From positions 1-64,000 of the forward strand of contig JAUCBJ010008403.1 of assembly GCA_032718475.1 (NCBI GenBank): a stretch of 64,000 nt of DNA, given 5' to 3'. Of this stretch, positions 42,259 to 55,000 are shown in pieces (the stretch's first letter is position 1; each line of letters starts with the position of its first letter). The stretch is from Nemertoderma westbladi. Taxonomy: Eukaryota; Xenacoelomorpha; Nemertodermatida; Nemertodermatidae. The notes below the pieces were generated by a model, which saw nothing but the letters and a program-made list of their open reading frames with translations, searched no databases and was not told the DNA's origin. The translations under genes were made by a program, and so were the position numbers.

Positions 42259-43708
42259 ATGACGGAGTTGATAGAAGATGATCTTGGTATCAGGGAGCGA
42301 TATACTCTACCTTTACAAGCATTTGTGGATAGCTTGATACGCGGTGAAGCCGATCCAACCATTACGGAGGACGATGGTCGTTATATCGAACCGCCGATGT
42401 CCCAAGAGCAACTTACGCGTGAATTGGACTATCGAAAATTAACCGCTCGCTATACGCATCGTAATGGTACGTATATGGACTTCTTAACTACCGGCCATCC
42501 TATCGATTTACATGATACGGACGATGTAGACACTGAAAAGGGAAATGGTTCTATTTAAATATCATACCCAGCGGAGTCGTAACGATAAACCGAGAATAGA
42601 TCACGAAAATTCTATTCGTAACAGACTGGGAAGACGAACCAATATGCCTAGAATCTGAGGAGATTCAGCCTATCGCGCCCGGAACAGCGACAATGATTAC
42701 ATCCTAGAATGGTATCAAGGTCCACAGTGTCTCACTGCGTACAATTATCACCATGCCAACTATGTTTCTCGGCAACGTTGTCGGTTATGCGCATCGAAAG
42801 ACCATGTTACGCCCATGGACATAAACATCCGCTGTTCCTATTTCCACGAACAACCGGCGATGGAAATTTATTGCGCATATTGCAGACTCAATAACTTGCA
42901 TATTTTTGCGGTTTGCCCTCAATTTATGACTCAATGTCACCATTGTCAACTAAAGGGACATGCCAGTTTCGATTGCCCTTTTAATCACGATTTGGAAAGC
43001 GTAGATGAAATGATCACACTACGTTACATCAGAGCTTGGGAAGCGAACGCTGATTTACATTGTGATTTGCGCCATCGCTATTATCCCGGACGCGCTTACG
43101 AAGGAGTTTATGCGTTCCATCCTTATCTATTCGCTTCGGTCGAACAGAAATCACGCATATCGAGTTACGAGCTACTGAAGCGCGTCGGAGAATGTATTTC
43201 AACCAAATTCGTACGCAAATTTCTCAGGAGTGTTAATCCTAGCGACCTTCATTCCTATAACTTAATCAATTATATCCGTCAGGATCCGGACTATGGAGAC
43301 TTGTTTGTTAACTCACATCCCGAGTTACAAGAAGTATATCGACGGCCTTACGAATACCGAGCCCGTGAACGCGAGTTGGAAAGAACCATTAAACCCCGGA
43401 GGTTTCTAACTGCCTATGGTCCACCCACGGCCCTCGTTCAGACCACTCGTAAAGGACCCGTAAGAGCGGCTGTCTTGAAACGAGCTCTCAAAGCCATTAG
43501 ACCCCTCTCACCTGACGTTGATGTCAATCAACCCGGTACTTCGACTGGCGGATACACCGACCATAATCCTACACCCTCTGATGCAATCATATTGCACCCT
43601 TCACCCAGGAGTTATAGCCCTCCTTGTAAAGTGGCTCGCCCCAAAGAGAAAAGGACTCTGGCTAGCTTTAAGAAACTGCGTAAACGCCGTCCGCGCAAGA
43701 AAGACTAA
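42259..43708 (+). pseudogene. element 2 ORF2, internally deleted
   Basis: The ATG at 42259 (MTELIEDDLGIRERY start, shared with element 3) opens 99 codons, then a one-base insertion near 42,535 shifts the frame. At about 42,635 the sequence jumps from the N-terminal region directly to the C-terminal zinc region, so about 2.8 kb present in element 3 is missing. The junction lies in a GGAAGAC/GGAC-like short homology. A further one-base loss lies near 42,683. The tail is open again to 43708 and holds CRLCASKDH, CAYC-X5-H-X4-C, CHHCQLKGHASFDC (a CX2CX4HX4C knuckle) and a basic end, RKRRPRKKD. This copy cannot make ORF2 protein. Confidence 0.88.
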
Positions 43709-43786
43709 CTGTTTAGAGTATTTACGTATATTAGAAACTGTGATTTTGTATATTTTATAGACTCAAATCCCATTTTCTGGGAGCGG
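43709..43786 (+). other. element 2 3' UTR with polypurine tract
   Basis: A 78-bp gap between the ORF2 stop and the 3' LTR, ending TCTGGGAGCGG directly before TGTAAAAGC. The purine run GGGAGCGG next to the LTR is the polypurine tract, shared exactly with element 3 and nearly with element 1. Confidence 0.7.
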
Positions 43787-45028
43787 TGTAAAAGCTTCTG
43801 TGGGATATAACTGGCCCTTTTGCTTTGCAATCCAGTTTCCCCCCAGGCGCTGGAATACTCTAAAAAGCTCTCTAACTCGAATGATGCAAAGCGACCGGCT
43901 GATTGGCTGATTTGCTGTACGAGGGGCTTTTTGCTATGTTCTATCGGCCAACCAGAGCTATAGCAGCAGAGTATGCAACCAGGACAACCGAGCGGAGTGA
44001 CTCATTTTGTGTGTTGGCCAAGGGTTGCAAAATTCCTGATAGTTCGGCATTTAGATATTCGTGGAACTTGTGGAATCTGGTGTTCTGCCAATGAGATCTA
44101 ATCCTCTCTGTGTAAAAAGATACCTGCAATGGTGTTAGGGACAGTAGTAGCAGTTTTTTCTTGATACTGTTGTGTTGTTTGTATCTAGGCCAGGAACACC
44201 GGCTCTAGAGTCAACTCGTTTTCATACTTTAGAAGAAACATTAGTAGGCTTAAGATTATAGAGCGTATAACTGTTATCACAACACAACTCATAACAACTC
44301 ACATATCGGTCCATATCAGTACATTGTCATATCATATCTTAACCTACCGTCTTAATGGTTTGCTGTTGTTTGGTTGAATATTATTTGGAGAACATTTATA
44401 AAGAACCCAAATTTCCCAATTTTCTTGATACACTACAGGTTAGAGTGATGGGTTATATATAGCGATTGCGACTTGTATTGTTGTGGTTTGTAGTGAATTT
44501 AATGCTATTTGATAAGCACTACATTGGTCCGTTGCTGTTCTCTTTATATATGATAAAAATCATTGACGGTCGGCAAATTAGTGAGCAGTATTGTGTGTTA
44601 CCGGGAGTGTGCATGATTGTGACTGATAACTAAGCATTTCCTAAAGAATGCGCCTCATACGTGAATCATAAGCCTTACTGACTTACTATTGTGATTAGTA
44701 TAAGTCATATCTCTGTTTACTTAGATAGAGCGCCACGTCTTAAAGGAACTGTTAATATTTCACGAAAGTGAATAATATTAGTCAGAAATTATTTATTAAC
44801 GATCAATCGAATAATACAGTAAGTTTACACTGCAATAATAATCTAAGCCCTCAGAATCCAGCCCCCCGGGTATATCCAGCGGGTGAATGGACGCGCACTA
44901 GGCTGGCTTCTGCTAATGTTGTGTTTATTGGTATTAAATATTTGTCATCTTCTAAAGTATATTTATAAACCAAAAGACATATAAATTTTGGCAGGTTAAA
45001 CTGCTAAAGGTCTTCAAAAGCGCGTACA
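43787..45028 (+). repeat. 3' LTR of element 2
   Basis: 1242 bp, same length as 29067-30308, about nine single-base differences by eye and no indel. It ends at GCGCGTACA followed by the target duplication GTGCG. Confidence 0.95.
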
Positions 45029-45033
45029 GTGCG
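45029..45033. repeat. target-site duplication of element 2 (GTGCG), right copy
   Basis: Directly follows the 3' LTR of element 2 and continues into the interrupted LTR of element 3 (CGATCATTCACCCGCTGG). Confidence 0.92.
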
Positions 45034-46111
45034 CGATCATTCACCCGCTGGATATACCCGGGAGATTGAGTTCGACGGCTTAATCTTATTGCTATGTAAG
45101 ACTACTGTATTATTCGACTGATCGTATTACATAATCTCTGACAATATTATTCACCTTCGGGGAATATTAACAGTTCCTTTAGGACGTGGTGCTTTATCTA
45201 TATAAACAGAGTTATGACTTAAACTACACACAACGATATGGCTTAGTTATAATTCACATATATGGCGTATTCTTTAGGAAATGCTTCGTTATCAGTCTCA
45301 CTCATACACAATGCTGCACAATACTGCACACTAATCTGCCGACCTTCACTAATTTTAGTCATATATAAAAGGAACACAGACCGACTCATGTAGGGTCTAT
45401 CAAATAACATTAGATTCACTTCAAACCACTTTAACATAAGTCGCAATCGTTATATGTAACCGGTCTCTCTTACCTTTGGTATATCAAGAATATTGGGGTT
45501 TTCGGGATTATTTCTCGTTATTCCAAATATAATATTTCATCAACCATATATAGTGAATAACCGACAGTAAATAGCAGTATAACGATATAAAAGTATGTAC
45601 GATAAGATATATGCATTGCCCAGTTGAGTTAGGTCAGTAAGTAAGATAACGGATATATGTCCTTATAATTAAGCCTACTAGTGTTAGGCTAAAAGCAGAA
45701 AAGCACAAAATATTCCAAAGCCATTCTTTCCTGGCTCAGGACAGAATGTAAACATTGCCCATAATGCATTGCGTGATTTCTAGGAAATTTCTGTACAAGA
45801 GCAGTAAAAACGCTCTGATTGGTTGACTGAACTGAGAGACACCGTAGAACAAAGAAAATCAACACGTATGCAGATCAGCTGTTAACCGTCGTCATAGTAA
45901 CTACTGTTTCAAGAGGATCCAGCTACTTTGCGTCATAGAATTGCCATAGAATCACCAACCATGTCTTCCAAAGTACACATACGGAAGAAATAGCTCTTAG
46001 GTCCTCTAAAAAACACCGATACAGCAATAATACGGCTTCTTACACCTACTAAACCAACTACAGAGTATTTTAAGGGAAAAATAACCAGGCAATTCCGCAA
46101 AAGCTTTTACA
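45034..46111 (-). repeat. 3' LTR of element 3, proximal fragment (1078 bp)
   Basis: Matches 62621-63698 with nine single-base differences by eye, all of them transitions, and no indel. The right edge (…GCTTTTACA) abuts the polypurine tract CCGCTCCCAGA (minus strand TCTGGGAGCGG). Confidence 0.94.
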
Positions 46112-46188
46112 CCGCTCCCAGAAAATGGGATTTTCAGTCTATAAAATATAAAAATCACAGTTTCTAAACATAAAGATACTCTAAACAG
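46112..46188 (-). other. element 3 3' UTR with polypurine tract
   Basis: 77 bp between the ORF2 stop and the 3' LTR. The minus strand reads CCATTTTCTGGGAGCGG directly into the LTR. Confidence 0.7.
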
Positions 46189-49100
46189 TTAGTCTTTCTT
46201 ACGCGGACGGCGTTTACGCAGTTTCTTGAGGCTAGCAAGAGTCTTTTTCTCTTTGGGGCGAGCCACTTTACTAGGAGGGCTGTAGCTCCTAGGCGAAGGG
46301 TGCAATACAATTGCATCAGAAGGTGTAGGGTTACGATCGGTATACCCGCCGGTTGAAGTACCTGGTTGATTGATATCAACCTCAGTGGAGCGAGGTCTAA
46401 CGGCCTTTAGAGCGCGTCTCAGGACAGCAGCTCCTACGGGTCCTTGACGGGTTGTCTGGACACTAGCGGTGGGTGGACTGTGAGTGGTGAGGAACTTTCT
46501 CGGTTTAATTGTTCTCTCCAGCTCGCGTTCTCGGGTTCGATATTCGTAGGGTCGCCGAGATACTTCCTGTAGTTCAGGGTGCGAGTTCACAAAGATATCG
46601 CCATACTCAGGGTCTTGATGGATAAAATTGATCAAATGATATGAGGTTATATCATTAGGGTTAACGTTTCTAAGGTATTTTCTAACAAACTTGGTGGAAA
46701 TACACTCACCAACACGCTTCATCAACTCATAACTCGGTACGCGTGTTTTCTGTTCAATCGACGCGAATAGATAAGGATGGAACGCGTAAACTCCCTCGTA
46801 AGCGCGTCCAGGGTAATAGCGATGTCGGGATTCGCAATGTAAATCCGCGTTCGCTTCCTAAGCTCGGATGTATCGCAGGGTGATCATCTCGTCTACGCTC
46901 TCTAAATCGCGATTAAAGGGACAATTGTAACTGTCATGTCCTTTAAGTTGACAGTAGTGACATTGAGTCATAAATTGTGGGCAGACGGCAAAAATATGAG
47001 AGTTATTAAGTCTGCAATACGCACAATATATTTCCATCATCGGTTGTTCGAGGAAATAGGAGCAAGGTATGTCTGAGTCCATAGGGGTGAAATGGTCTCT
47101 CGATGCGCATAATCGACAACGTTTTCGAGAAACATAGTTGGCGTGTCGATAATCGTACGCTGTGAGATGTTGTGGACCTTGATACCACTCTAAGACGTAA
47201 TCATTATCGCTGCTCCGGGAAGCTGTAGGCTGAATCGCTTCTGATTCCAAGCATACTGGCTCATCCTCCAACTGCATAGTTGAGGTGGGTGCGTCTGTCT
47301 CAGTAAGTGGACCCACTGTCTGTACTTCTACGACAGAATAACCTGTAGGTATTCGGGGTCTTTGTATAACAGATGAATGTAAGTTCTGTATACAAGCGTC
47401 TTGAAAAATGGCAAATCCAGCGCTGCTCAGTTTCTCCGCAGCTGAGTCTCTCAGACTGAGTTTGGTCAGCGCGCGGTCCTTGAATTGACTATCGACGTTA
47501 CGGAACGGAGTCAGAAAGCGCCGGAAACATTCGAAACGTATAAATTTATTGTGTTCATCTAACTTGGCGAGTTTGGTTCCAAGTATTAATGGATGGGCGC
47601 GTATGGTACGACTGCACACATCGGCTAGCCAACCGGCAAGTGCTGCGTTTTCAAAGATCGTGTATATAGCTAAGGAAGGGCGAAGTGGAACACTCATAAA
47701 GCTATATACGGCACCAGGCGCAGTTAATGGTCCATCAAAATATAAACGAGAGTAATGATCTCCATATACTTGCTGGTAATTGATAGGATTTCCAACCTTG
47801 AAATTCCATCCATATTCTTGAAAGGCAAGATGTCCGATGGAGGTCCGTTGTACTTTAGTAATGCCGCTGGGTGTATTGGCATACATCGTGCGAAAGAAAC
47901 CTCGGCCTTCGGCCCAAGGAGCAATCAGCTGCGTATCAACGAAAGGGTATGGAATGTTTTCCATATTCCGAAAGTCGTTTTGGAGATCCCCATAAACAGC
48001 TGAGCCGATTTTAGGATTCTTTCGTTAAACAACATTTCGAGTACAGGTTGGGGTAACATTGATCCATCGATACCCATGGCTGGTTTGCGCTCAGTGTTGT
48101 TGACATAACGCTGCGCGAGCTCGAATTGTCCATGTCGGAGTTTCTTTTGTGTCTCTGTAAGAGTTTCAAAAAAATAATCAATCACGTCGGAACACGCTCG
48201 AGTGAACACTTGGGTAGAACCAGCGAGTCCTCGTATGTGTATCATTCGCGTAGTTCCTAGTTCTCCAGCCGGAACGCTACCTTCATTGTCATAAGTAACA
48301 ACGCCATACATCTCGATAACGTTAAGAGTCTCGTTCCATTCCTTAGTGGCGTTTTCGAGAGTCATTCCCACTGGATGCCACAAAGTAGCGCATTCGCTAG
48401 CATTGGGTAAGTCTCTATACTTTAAACATTGTGTAGTATAGGTTTCCACGTCTCCATATCGTTTTATTCTTTCCTCCTCGAATAACACGTCAAGATTCCA
48501 GTGCACTAATCGAGTTTTAATGAATCCATCAAGATTATACGGAGGTATTATTTCTTTCTCTATTCTAGAAATATTATACGGTTTTCGAAATGAGTTTATT
48601 TTAACTAACTGATCCAGATGTTTCTGCAGTTGTTCGAGTTCGACAAGATCGAGAGGATTTATTAATGGTAGAAACCTCAGACTATGCGTAGGATCTTCTG
48701 GTTTTACCATGTAATATTGTGTTAAGTTGACGTAATAAGGGTGATCCTTAATTCCATAAAATGAGTCCGGTAAAGGTCTAGCGCGTATGTTAACATCGTG
48801 CACCATGCGATGGACAAGATCCGCTCTATTGTCCGGGGGTTCAACGAGTACACCATCGACACGAGCGGCTTCGATGGGTGGACGTTGTAACATGGGAGCG
48901 TCAGCAATAAGCTCTTGAGATCTGAGATCGGTATTAACCGGTTGAGGCTGTACCATAGCAAAGAGCTTGTCTCTGAAATGAGGAACCATCGAGGGGTGGA
49001 GGATCGTTTTGGAATAGAGATCCGTCATGAGAATTTGAGCTTCTGGCTGGGCTAAAGCTGCTTCTTCCCTCTCATTCAGTTCTATATGTCTTTCCTCAAG

Positions 49101-50399
49101 CTGATTTTCCTCCGCTTGTTGTTGCAAGCGCTCGTCCAGGAATTCTTGTAAAGAGTAGGTGCGTCCACGTTCGATGTCCTCTTCTAGATTTTGTATTTCT
49201 CTATCAAACTGGGGTAAAGCTAATTCTTTCACTGCTTGGACTTGTTGTTGCAATTTACGTTTCTCCAAGCAATCATAAGTTCCCTTTCCGATTTTCTGCC
49301 GAATAGCATCCAATGCATTTCGTATTACGCTCTCTTCGACTTCCGTAACGGGTTGTATCGGAGGGAGGCCGGGACGGTTGTATGGGTTAAACGGCGATAT
49401 TAGATGACCGCGTCCTAGTCCAGCTAGGTAGGGTTGGCGAATATCTAATGAACCCACCACCGGAGTGCCACCAATCAACTGTTCGGGTAACACTAGATCT
49501 TTGAACAGTGAGTACAGTTCGGGAGGATCCGTAATACTATTAGGATCGAGAGTTTGAGGTCTCACTTGGGAATGAGGAGGTCTGACCGAGTATTCCGGAA
49601 CTCTGATCATTGGTTTATTCAAGGATCGTTTAAGCCGTGCGACCGTAGGTGATGCGTCGAAAAGGTTTAGCGCAACGTCTCCGCGGATGTTTATGTCTTT
49701 CGATTTGCTGATTAGGTCTAGGGCATTTGTCGCAGTAATACCAAAGACGCACGTCTTGAAGGGGAAACGCGGGTGATCGTTCTCCAGTTTTACAATATTC
49801 CTCCATCTGTTCGAAGCTATCTGGAACGACAGGTAGCGGTCGATCGGCGGTAAGATACATCATCGTAAAATAGAGCCGTTTGAGTTCTATCATAGGATCA
49901 GGATGTATACCTTGAGGATATCGAGTTTCGAGATTTTGTTGGCTGGCAATATTGAGATAGGTCTCTCTCAGGAATTCCAGATAATCGTTGAAGTCGCTGT
50001 GTTTATCCGGTTCTTCAACGTCTTCCCTTTCGAGTCTGTTTCGAATAGAGTTCTCGTGTTCTATTCTTGATTTATCGTGCCGACTCCGCTGGGTATGATA
50101 TTTAAATAAAACCATTTCCCTTTCGGTGTCTATATCGTCCGTATCGTGTAAATCGATAGGATGACCAGTAGTTAAGAAGTCCATATACGTACCATTACGA
50201 TGCGTATAGCGGGCGGTGAACCTTCTATAATCCAATTCAGCGTAATTTGCTCCTGGGACATTGGCGGTTCGATATAACGACCATCGTCCTCCGTAGTAGT
50301 TGGATCAGCGTCGCCGCGTATCAAGCTATCGACAAACGCTTGTAAAGGTAGAGTATATCGCTCCCTGATACCAAGATCATCTTCTATCAACTCAGTCAT
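46189..50399 (-). pseudogene. element 3 ORF2: large CCHC-knuckle protein of unknown function, broken
   Basis: Full-length homologue of the element 1 ORF2, about 1,400 codons from ATG at 50399 to the stop at 46189. Lesions: a one-base loss near 50,240; a loss of about 30 bp with frameshift near 49,630; a frameshift near 48,000; and TAG in place of a Trp codon at 46858-46860. Shared features with element 1 are the N-terminal block around FLTTGHP, a Cys pair (YYCDKCPRPNQQ), a Glu-rich coil, LRFLPLINP, HWNLDVLFEE, YDNEGSVP, PYPFVDTQ, FQEYGWNFK and YSFMSVPLRPSLA. The C-terminal CRLC...C, CAYC-X5-H-X4-C and CHYCQLKGHDSYNC knuckles are present, followed by a basic tail (RKRRPRKKD). I recognise no enzyme, signal peptide or membrane segment. 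Confidence 0.82.
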
Positions 50400-50661
50400 A
50401 TCTGCTATACGAGTTCACCAATATTATAATGAGTTTATATATATATATTAGGCGAGCGGGCGTCGCTGCCTACCCCTCTTTTGCCCCCGGACAGTGCGAG
50501 ATTCTCAGTGCCGATGTACCGCTGTCGCTGTACTTTCGCCAACGACGTAGCCGCACAATGACAACGATAACCGGCACAAGTCTCTCCACTGTCCATCCAA
50601 AGGCTTAGATGTACTTCAGGTTTTTTCTTGGAGAGTTAGGGCTACTTTCACGATTGCGACT

Positions 50662-50677
50662 AGCTACTGTAAACACA
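50662..50677 (-). promoter_or_regulatory. conserved motif upstream of ORF2 (possible splice acceptor)
   Basis: The minus strand reads GTGTGTTTACAGTAGC, 263 nt before the ORF2 ATG, identical to element 2. Confidence 0.4.
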
Positions 50678-51239
50678 CTTTAGTAGCAACATCACCTATA
50701 AACGCACAAATTCAACACAACTATCACAAACTACGCACATTCGGGCCATTTGTCCGTTAGTCAGTGCCTTCCAGAATGTCACTGTATTATTATGTATCCT
50801 AGGATACTAGCAGTGCGCTATATTCCCTATGCTATTCAATGGGACAAGCTTTCTATTGTTCTTTTTACTCAATTCTAATTCTAGCGTGGTTGTTGCTATG
50901 GTGACATTATGCAAAGCTAGCGGTAGAATTAGGGTATGCATATCCAATGCATACAGATCTGGGATGTTATTTAATAGTAATTCTTTAATGGTCAATATCC
51001 CATCCATACATGACTTTATGAATTTTATCGGCTATGTTTGGGAGATTCTCGCACACTAATACGCTTGATAGAATAAATCTCCGCTCCCGTGATCTATTAA
51101 TTAATGGAATTTTGGGAATGTTATAAATTGCGTAAAATGGCAATTTATTAAATTCATTGAAAAGTATGAATTTAAATTTATTCCCGTGAATTTTATTATT
51201 TAATAGTAAAATTGACACGATTTGATTCCAGAACATGTC

Positions 51240-51501
51240 TGGGGACACGAGATCCTTAATTCCATGAAAATTGTCTTTTTAAGAGTATCGGTAAATGCTA
51301 CATATCTTAATCGACTAGAACTGTTAAAGGATCTGAATTTTACAGATTTTATTTATGGATTTGTAAATATTAAATAATTAATATTTAAGATGGGCACCGA
51401 TTTATTCCAGAACTTGTCTGGGGACGTTAACCACTGATTCTAGAATTTTGTCTTTCAAGTATATCGGTGGGTGCCACGATATCTTAATCGACTAGAATTA
51501 C
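51240..51501 (-). repeat. imperfect tandem pair in spacer (element 3)
   Basis: The minus strand has CTAGTCGATTAAGATAT at about 51501 and a relative at about 51320, each followed by GATA..CTT.AAAGACAA, a TCTAGAATC or CATGGAATT-like stretch and GTCCCCAGACA. Counterpart of 41177-41500. Confidence 0.55.
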
Positions 51502-51623
51502 AGATGGGCAAAAGGTTTAACAGATTTATTTTGCGATTTACGCTACTGTTATAGGGACATCACGCTACTATATGTATTATTATATATGGTATGAGAGCAA
51601 TATGCACGAAGCAATGTCAGTGT

Positions 51624-51697
51624 GAAGAGGCAAGTCGTTTCCAAGGTCTACCCAGAGCTTGGTTTAGCCGAGACACGAGGATCTGAACTTTGCATTC
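51624..51697 (-). other. conserved non-coding block between pol and ORF2 (element 3 copy)
   Basis: The minus strand is identical by eye to 40977-41050 and lies 358 nt after the pol stop. Confidence 0.6.
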
Positions 51698-52054
51698 CTA
51701 ATACTCTGCCTACCAATAATACTTGAATATAGTAGTGGCTTTATTGTACTTTAATAAGTACGGACATTTCCTCTTACTGTAGTTACGTATTTATAATATA
51801 ATATGGACAGTAAGGAAAGAGAAAAATAATTGTTTTTCGCCGTCACACTAAAGATATAATATATAAGTAATTACGTACGCAATAAACGCGAATATATTGC
51901 ACTTATTCTACTAAATAATTACTAAATAATATTCTACTTAAAATAAAAATTAAAGAAAACAATTATAATAAAATTACATAGTAATAACATACAGAAATAT
52001 AAAAATAATAAAATAATATAAAATAATAGAGTCACACGCCCACTCCGAACGATA

Positions 52055-55000
52055 TTATGTTGGGGAGCCCCTAGATGTTGGTTGGATTAGGGAGGTGGTC
52101 GTGGGAAGAGTTTCTTGCCTTCCATAGTTTCCGGAGAGCTCTGTGTCTCTTTCCAGTAAACATAAACGACCCACTGGGCGGTTGAGCTGTTGAGTCTCAA
52201 AGACTATCCCCGGTTTCTTAAAGTTACGCCGCATGACGACGAGTTCTACCGATCGCACCAAACCATCGCTCGAGATATGTGTCTCGATGATACGACCTGT
52301 TTGCCATCGCTTACGTGGGAGATCGGGGTCCACAATAAGCACCATGTCTCCAGCGCTGACGTTTTCTTGCTGCGCAAACCACTTAGTTCGAAGTTGTAGA
52401 GTGGGCAGATAATGTTTCTCGAAATGGTCAGCGAAACGACGGGATAGCAACTGCATAAGTTGCCAGGTTTGACGGCAGTACTCGTCTCCATCTGTGATCT
52501 CCAATCGTGGGAGCATGGCTACGGGTTTCTTCAGTAGAAAGTGCGCGGGTGTTAGCGCTTCCAGGGAATCAGGACTCGAAGAGACTGGGATAAGCGGTTT
52601 TTCGTTGAGATAGGCGGCGATTTCCTCCATTAACGTCCGCAAGAGTTCGTCGGTGAGATAAGCGCGACACGGCACTATAAAGTGGAATGCAGTCTTCACA
52701 CTCCTAATCAATCTCTCCCAACTTCCTCCCCACCAAGGGGCGTCGGCGGCGTTGAAGGTCCAGCTAGACGCTGTTACTTTTAGCTGGTCATCCACCTGTC
52801 TTTGGTTCCAGTCCTTTACGTAAGCTTGAATTTCGTTGTTGGCGCCAATGAAGTTCGTTCCCTTATCCGATCTCATCGTGTTACTAGTTCCGAAGCGAGC
52901 GATCTGTCGTCGTAAACTTAACACGAAGCTGTTGGTAGATAGATCGTTTACCATATCGAGATGGATAGCTCTACAAGTCATACAAACGAAGATGACACAC
53001 CATCTCTTGACTATAGTCCGGGCACGATATACTTCAATAGGGCCAAATAAATCCACACCGGTATTAGTAAAGGGTGGTTCATAGAAGCTTACTCGTTACC
53101 CTAGGTAATTCTGCCTCTCGCTGTGTTAAAGGCCTACTGAATGCTTTCCTACAGGGTATGCAGTTCCTAAGAACTTGGTTCAGAGCTCTACGGGGTTTAT
53201 AAAAATAGTAGCGAGTTCGAATTTCGCTAAGAACTCGTTCTCTACCAGCATGGTACAGTTTACTATGAACATCTACAATCATCTTGATTTGTATATCAAG
53301 ATTTCTAATGAGTATGGGAAACTTAGTGTCAAAGGATAATGGGGCGTTAGTAAGCCTTCCTCCCACACGTATTAACCCATCTATCATTGTACTAGAGAAA
53401 CGATCCCTTAAGCGCATCTGCGGATTTCTCAACAACAGGAAATACTTATCGGAATCCTCATAGCATTGTAGGAGTCTCAGCATCTGTTTGTTGGTTTCAT
53501 CATGCTCCTGGTAACTGATCTTCTCCTTTAGAAACCTGTCGGATATCTTGTATTTGGGAAGATCTTTAACAACATGGACTCGTGCAGATGTCGATGGAGC
53601 ATCATCACTATTGGTCTTTGTCCTGGAGTAATGATGATGAAAACATCGTTTTAAATATGTGACGGCTTTACAGAGCCGATTCCAGGAACTGTAGTGATGT
53701 ATCGCTCTCTGCAGGAGAGGTGAGAGTCCTTGCGAGATATCTGGTATTCCAGATTTCCAATCCTTGTCACGGATTTCCAATACTTCTTTATTCGTGGCGG
53801 TGGGTTTCTGATCCAAAGCATCACTCTCCGGAAGTAAATAATACAGATAGATCAACCGCAGGTTTAAATAATTTCGATTTACTCGCTCGAGTTTTAGGTT
53901 TAACTTTCTCCGCTCCCTTGGCCTGTCTAATCTCTGCTGTTGTGAGATGGGGAGGCCATTCTTCTTCTTCTCTGTAGAGGAAGTCGGGTCCACCTAACCA
54001 TTCGGGAGTATTTACCAATTCTTGTGGAGTCGCTCCCCTGGAGGCGATGTCTGCTGGATTAATCGTTCCGGGGCAATGTCTCCATTGATCCATCGTCGTG
54101 CGACTAAGTATGATGGCTACTCTGTTGGTAACGAAGACGCTGAACTGACAGACTTCATTGGTTATATACTCTAACACGAGTAAAGCGTCGGTCCAATAGA
54201 CAGTTTTCTCTAATGGATAATCGATCTGTTCGGTTACATTCCGGCCGATGGCTGTAGTGTATAGAGCCGCCTTTAACTCCGCTCGAGGAACTTTCAACTT
54301 GTTGTTGATTAATGCCTTAGAGGTAACCAAGGCGACTTTGATTCCATCCGGAGTTTCCACTCTTAGGTAGGCTACTATACCGATTCCCATATTGCTGGCA
54401 TCTCCAAACACATGGAGTTGATAGGAATACGTAGGGAGAACATGATCATATGAACGGGAAATTATAAAATCCTCGATGGCCGGCAGAGAATCTTCCCATT
54501 TCATCCACTTCTTTAATAATTCTCCCTTAAGTGGATCGTCCCATGAGTGGTTTTCAAGCCACATTTGTTGTACCAAACTTCGAGCGATCAATATAACTGG
54601 GCTAATGAATCCCAATGGATCAAAATAAGTGCTCAGTATACTTAAACAAATCCGTTTGGTTCGAACTGGATTATCTCGCTGTTTTAGCTGGAAAAACAGG
54701 ATATCACTCTCTGTGTCCCATTTCAAGCCAAGTGTCTTGGTTTCTGGAAGATCATCCTTGATTAAATCTAAGTCTTTTGCTCCTCAATCTTCTACAGGGA
54801 TTGACTCCAGAAACTCACGGGAGTTGCTGGTGAATTTTGTTAATCGAAACCCACCTCTTTTTAAGCACTCTACCGTTCCTTTAGCGACCTCAATGGCTTC
54901 TTCAACTGATGGAAGGGACTTCAGATTATCGTCCATGTATATGTCCCGCTTGATGTTGTCAATCACTTCCTTGGAGAAGGCTTCTCGGTTGTCATCCGCA

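Larger units (their letters stand above)
29067..45028 (+). mobile_element. BEL/Pao LTR retrotransposon, element 2 (nested)
   Basis: A complete 15,962-bp insertion: 5' LTR 29067-30308, leader, intact gag-pol 32513-40630, spacer, deleted ORF2 42259-43708, polypurine tract and 3' LTR 43787-45028. GTGCG at 29062-29066 and 45029-45033 is the target duplication. The uninterrupted target is visible at 62616-62620 in the other LTR of element 3. Both LTRs are 1242 bp, begin TGTAAAAGC and end GCGCGTACA, and differ at about nine positions by eye. Confidence 0.96.
50400..52054 (-). other. element 3 pol-ORF2 spacer
   Basis: 1.65 kb, alignable with the element 2 spacer along most of its length. It holds the motif at 50662-50677, the tandem pair around 51240-51501 and the conserved block 51624-51697. 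No ORF of note. Confidence 0.7.

Noticed and set aside
46189-50399. ORF2 as a classical envelope gene
   Set aside because: No hydrophobic N-terminal signal or membrane anchor is visible in either full-length copy; C-terminal features are zinc knuckles and a basic tail.
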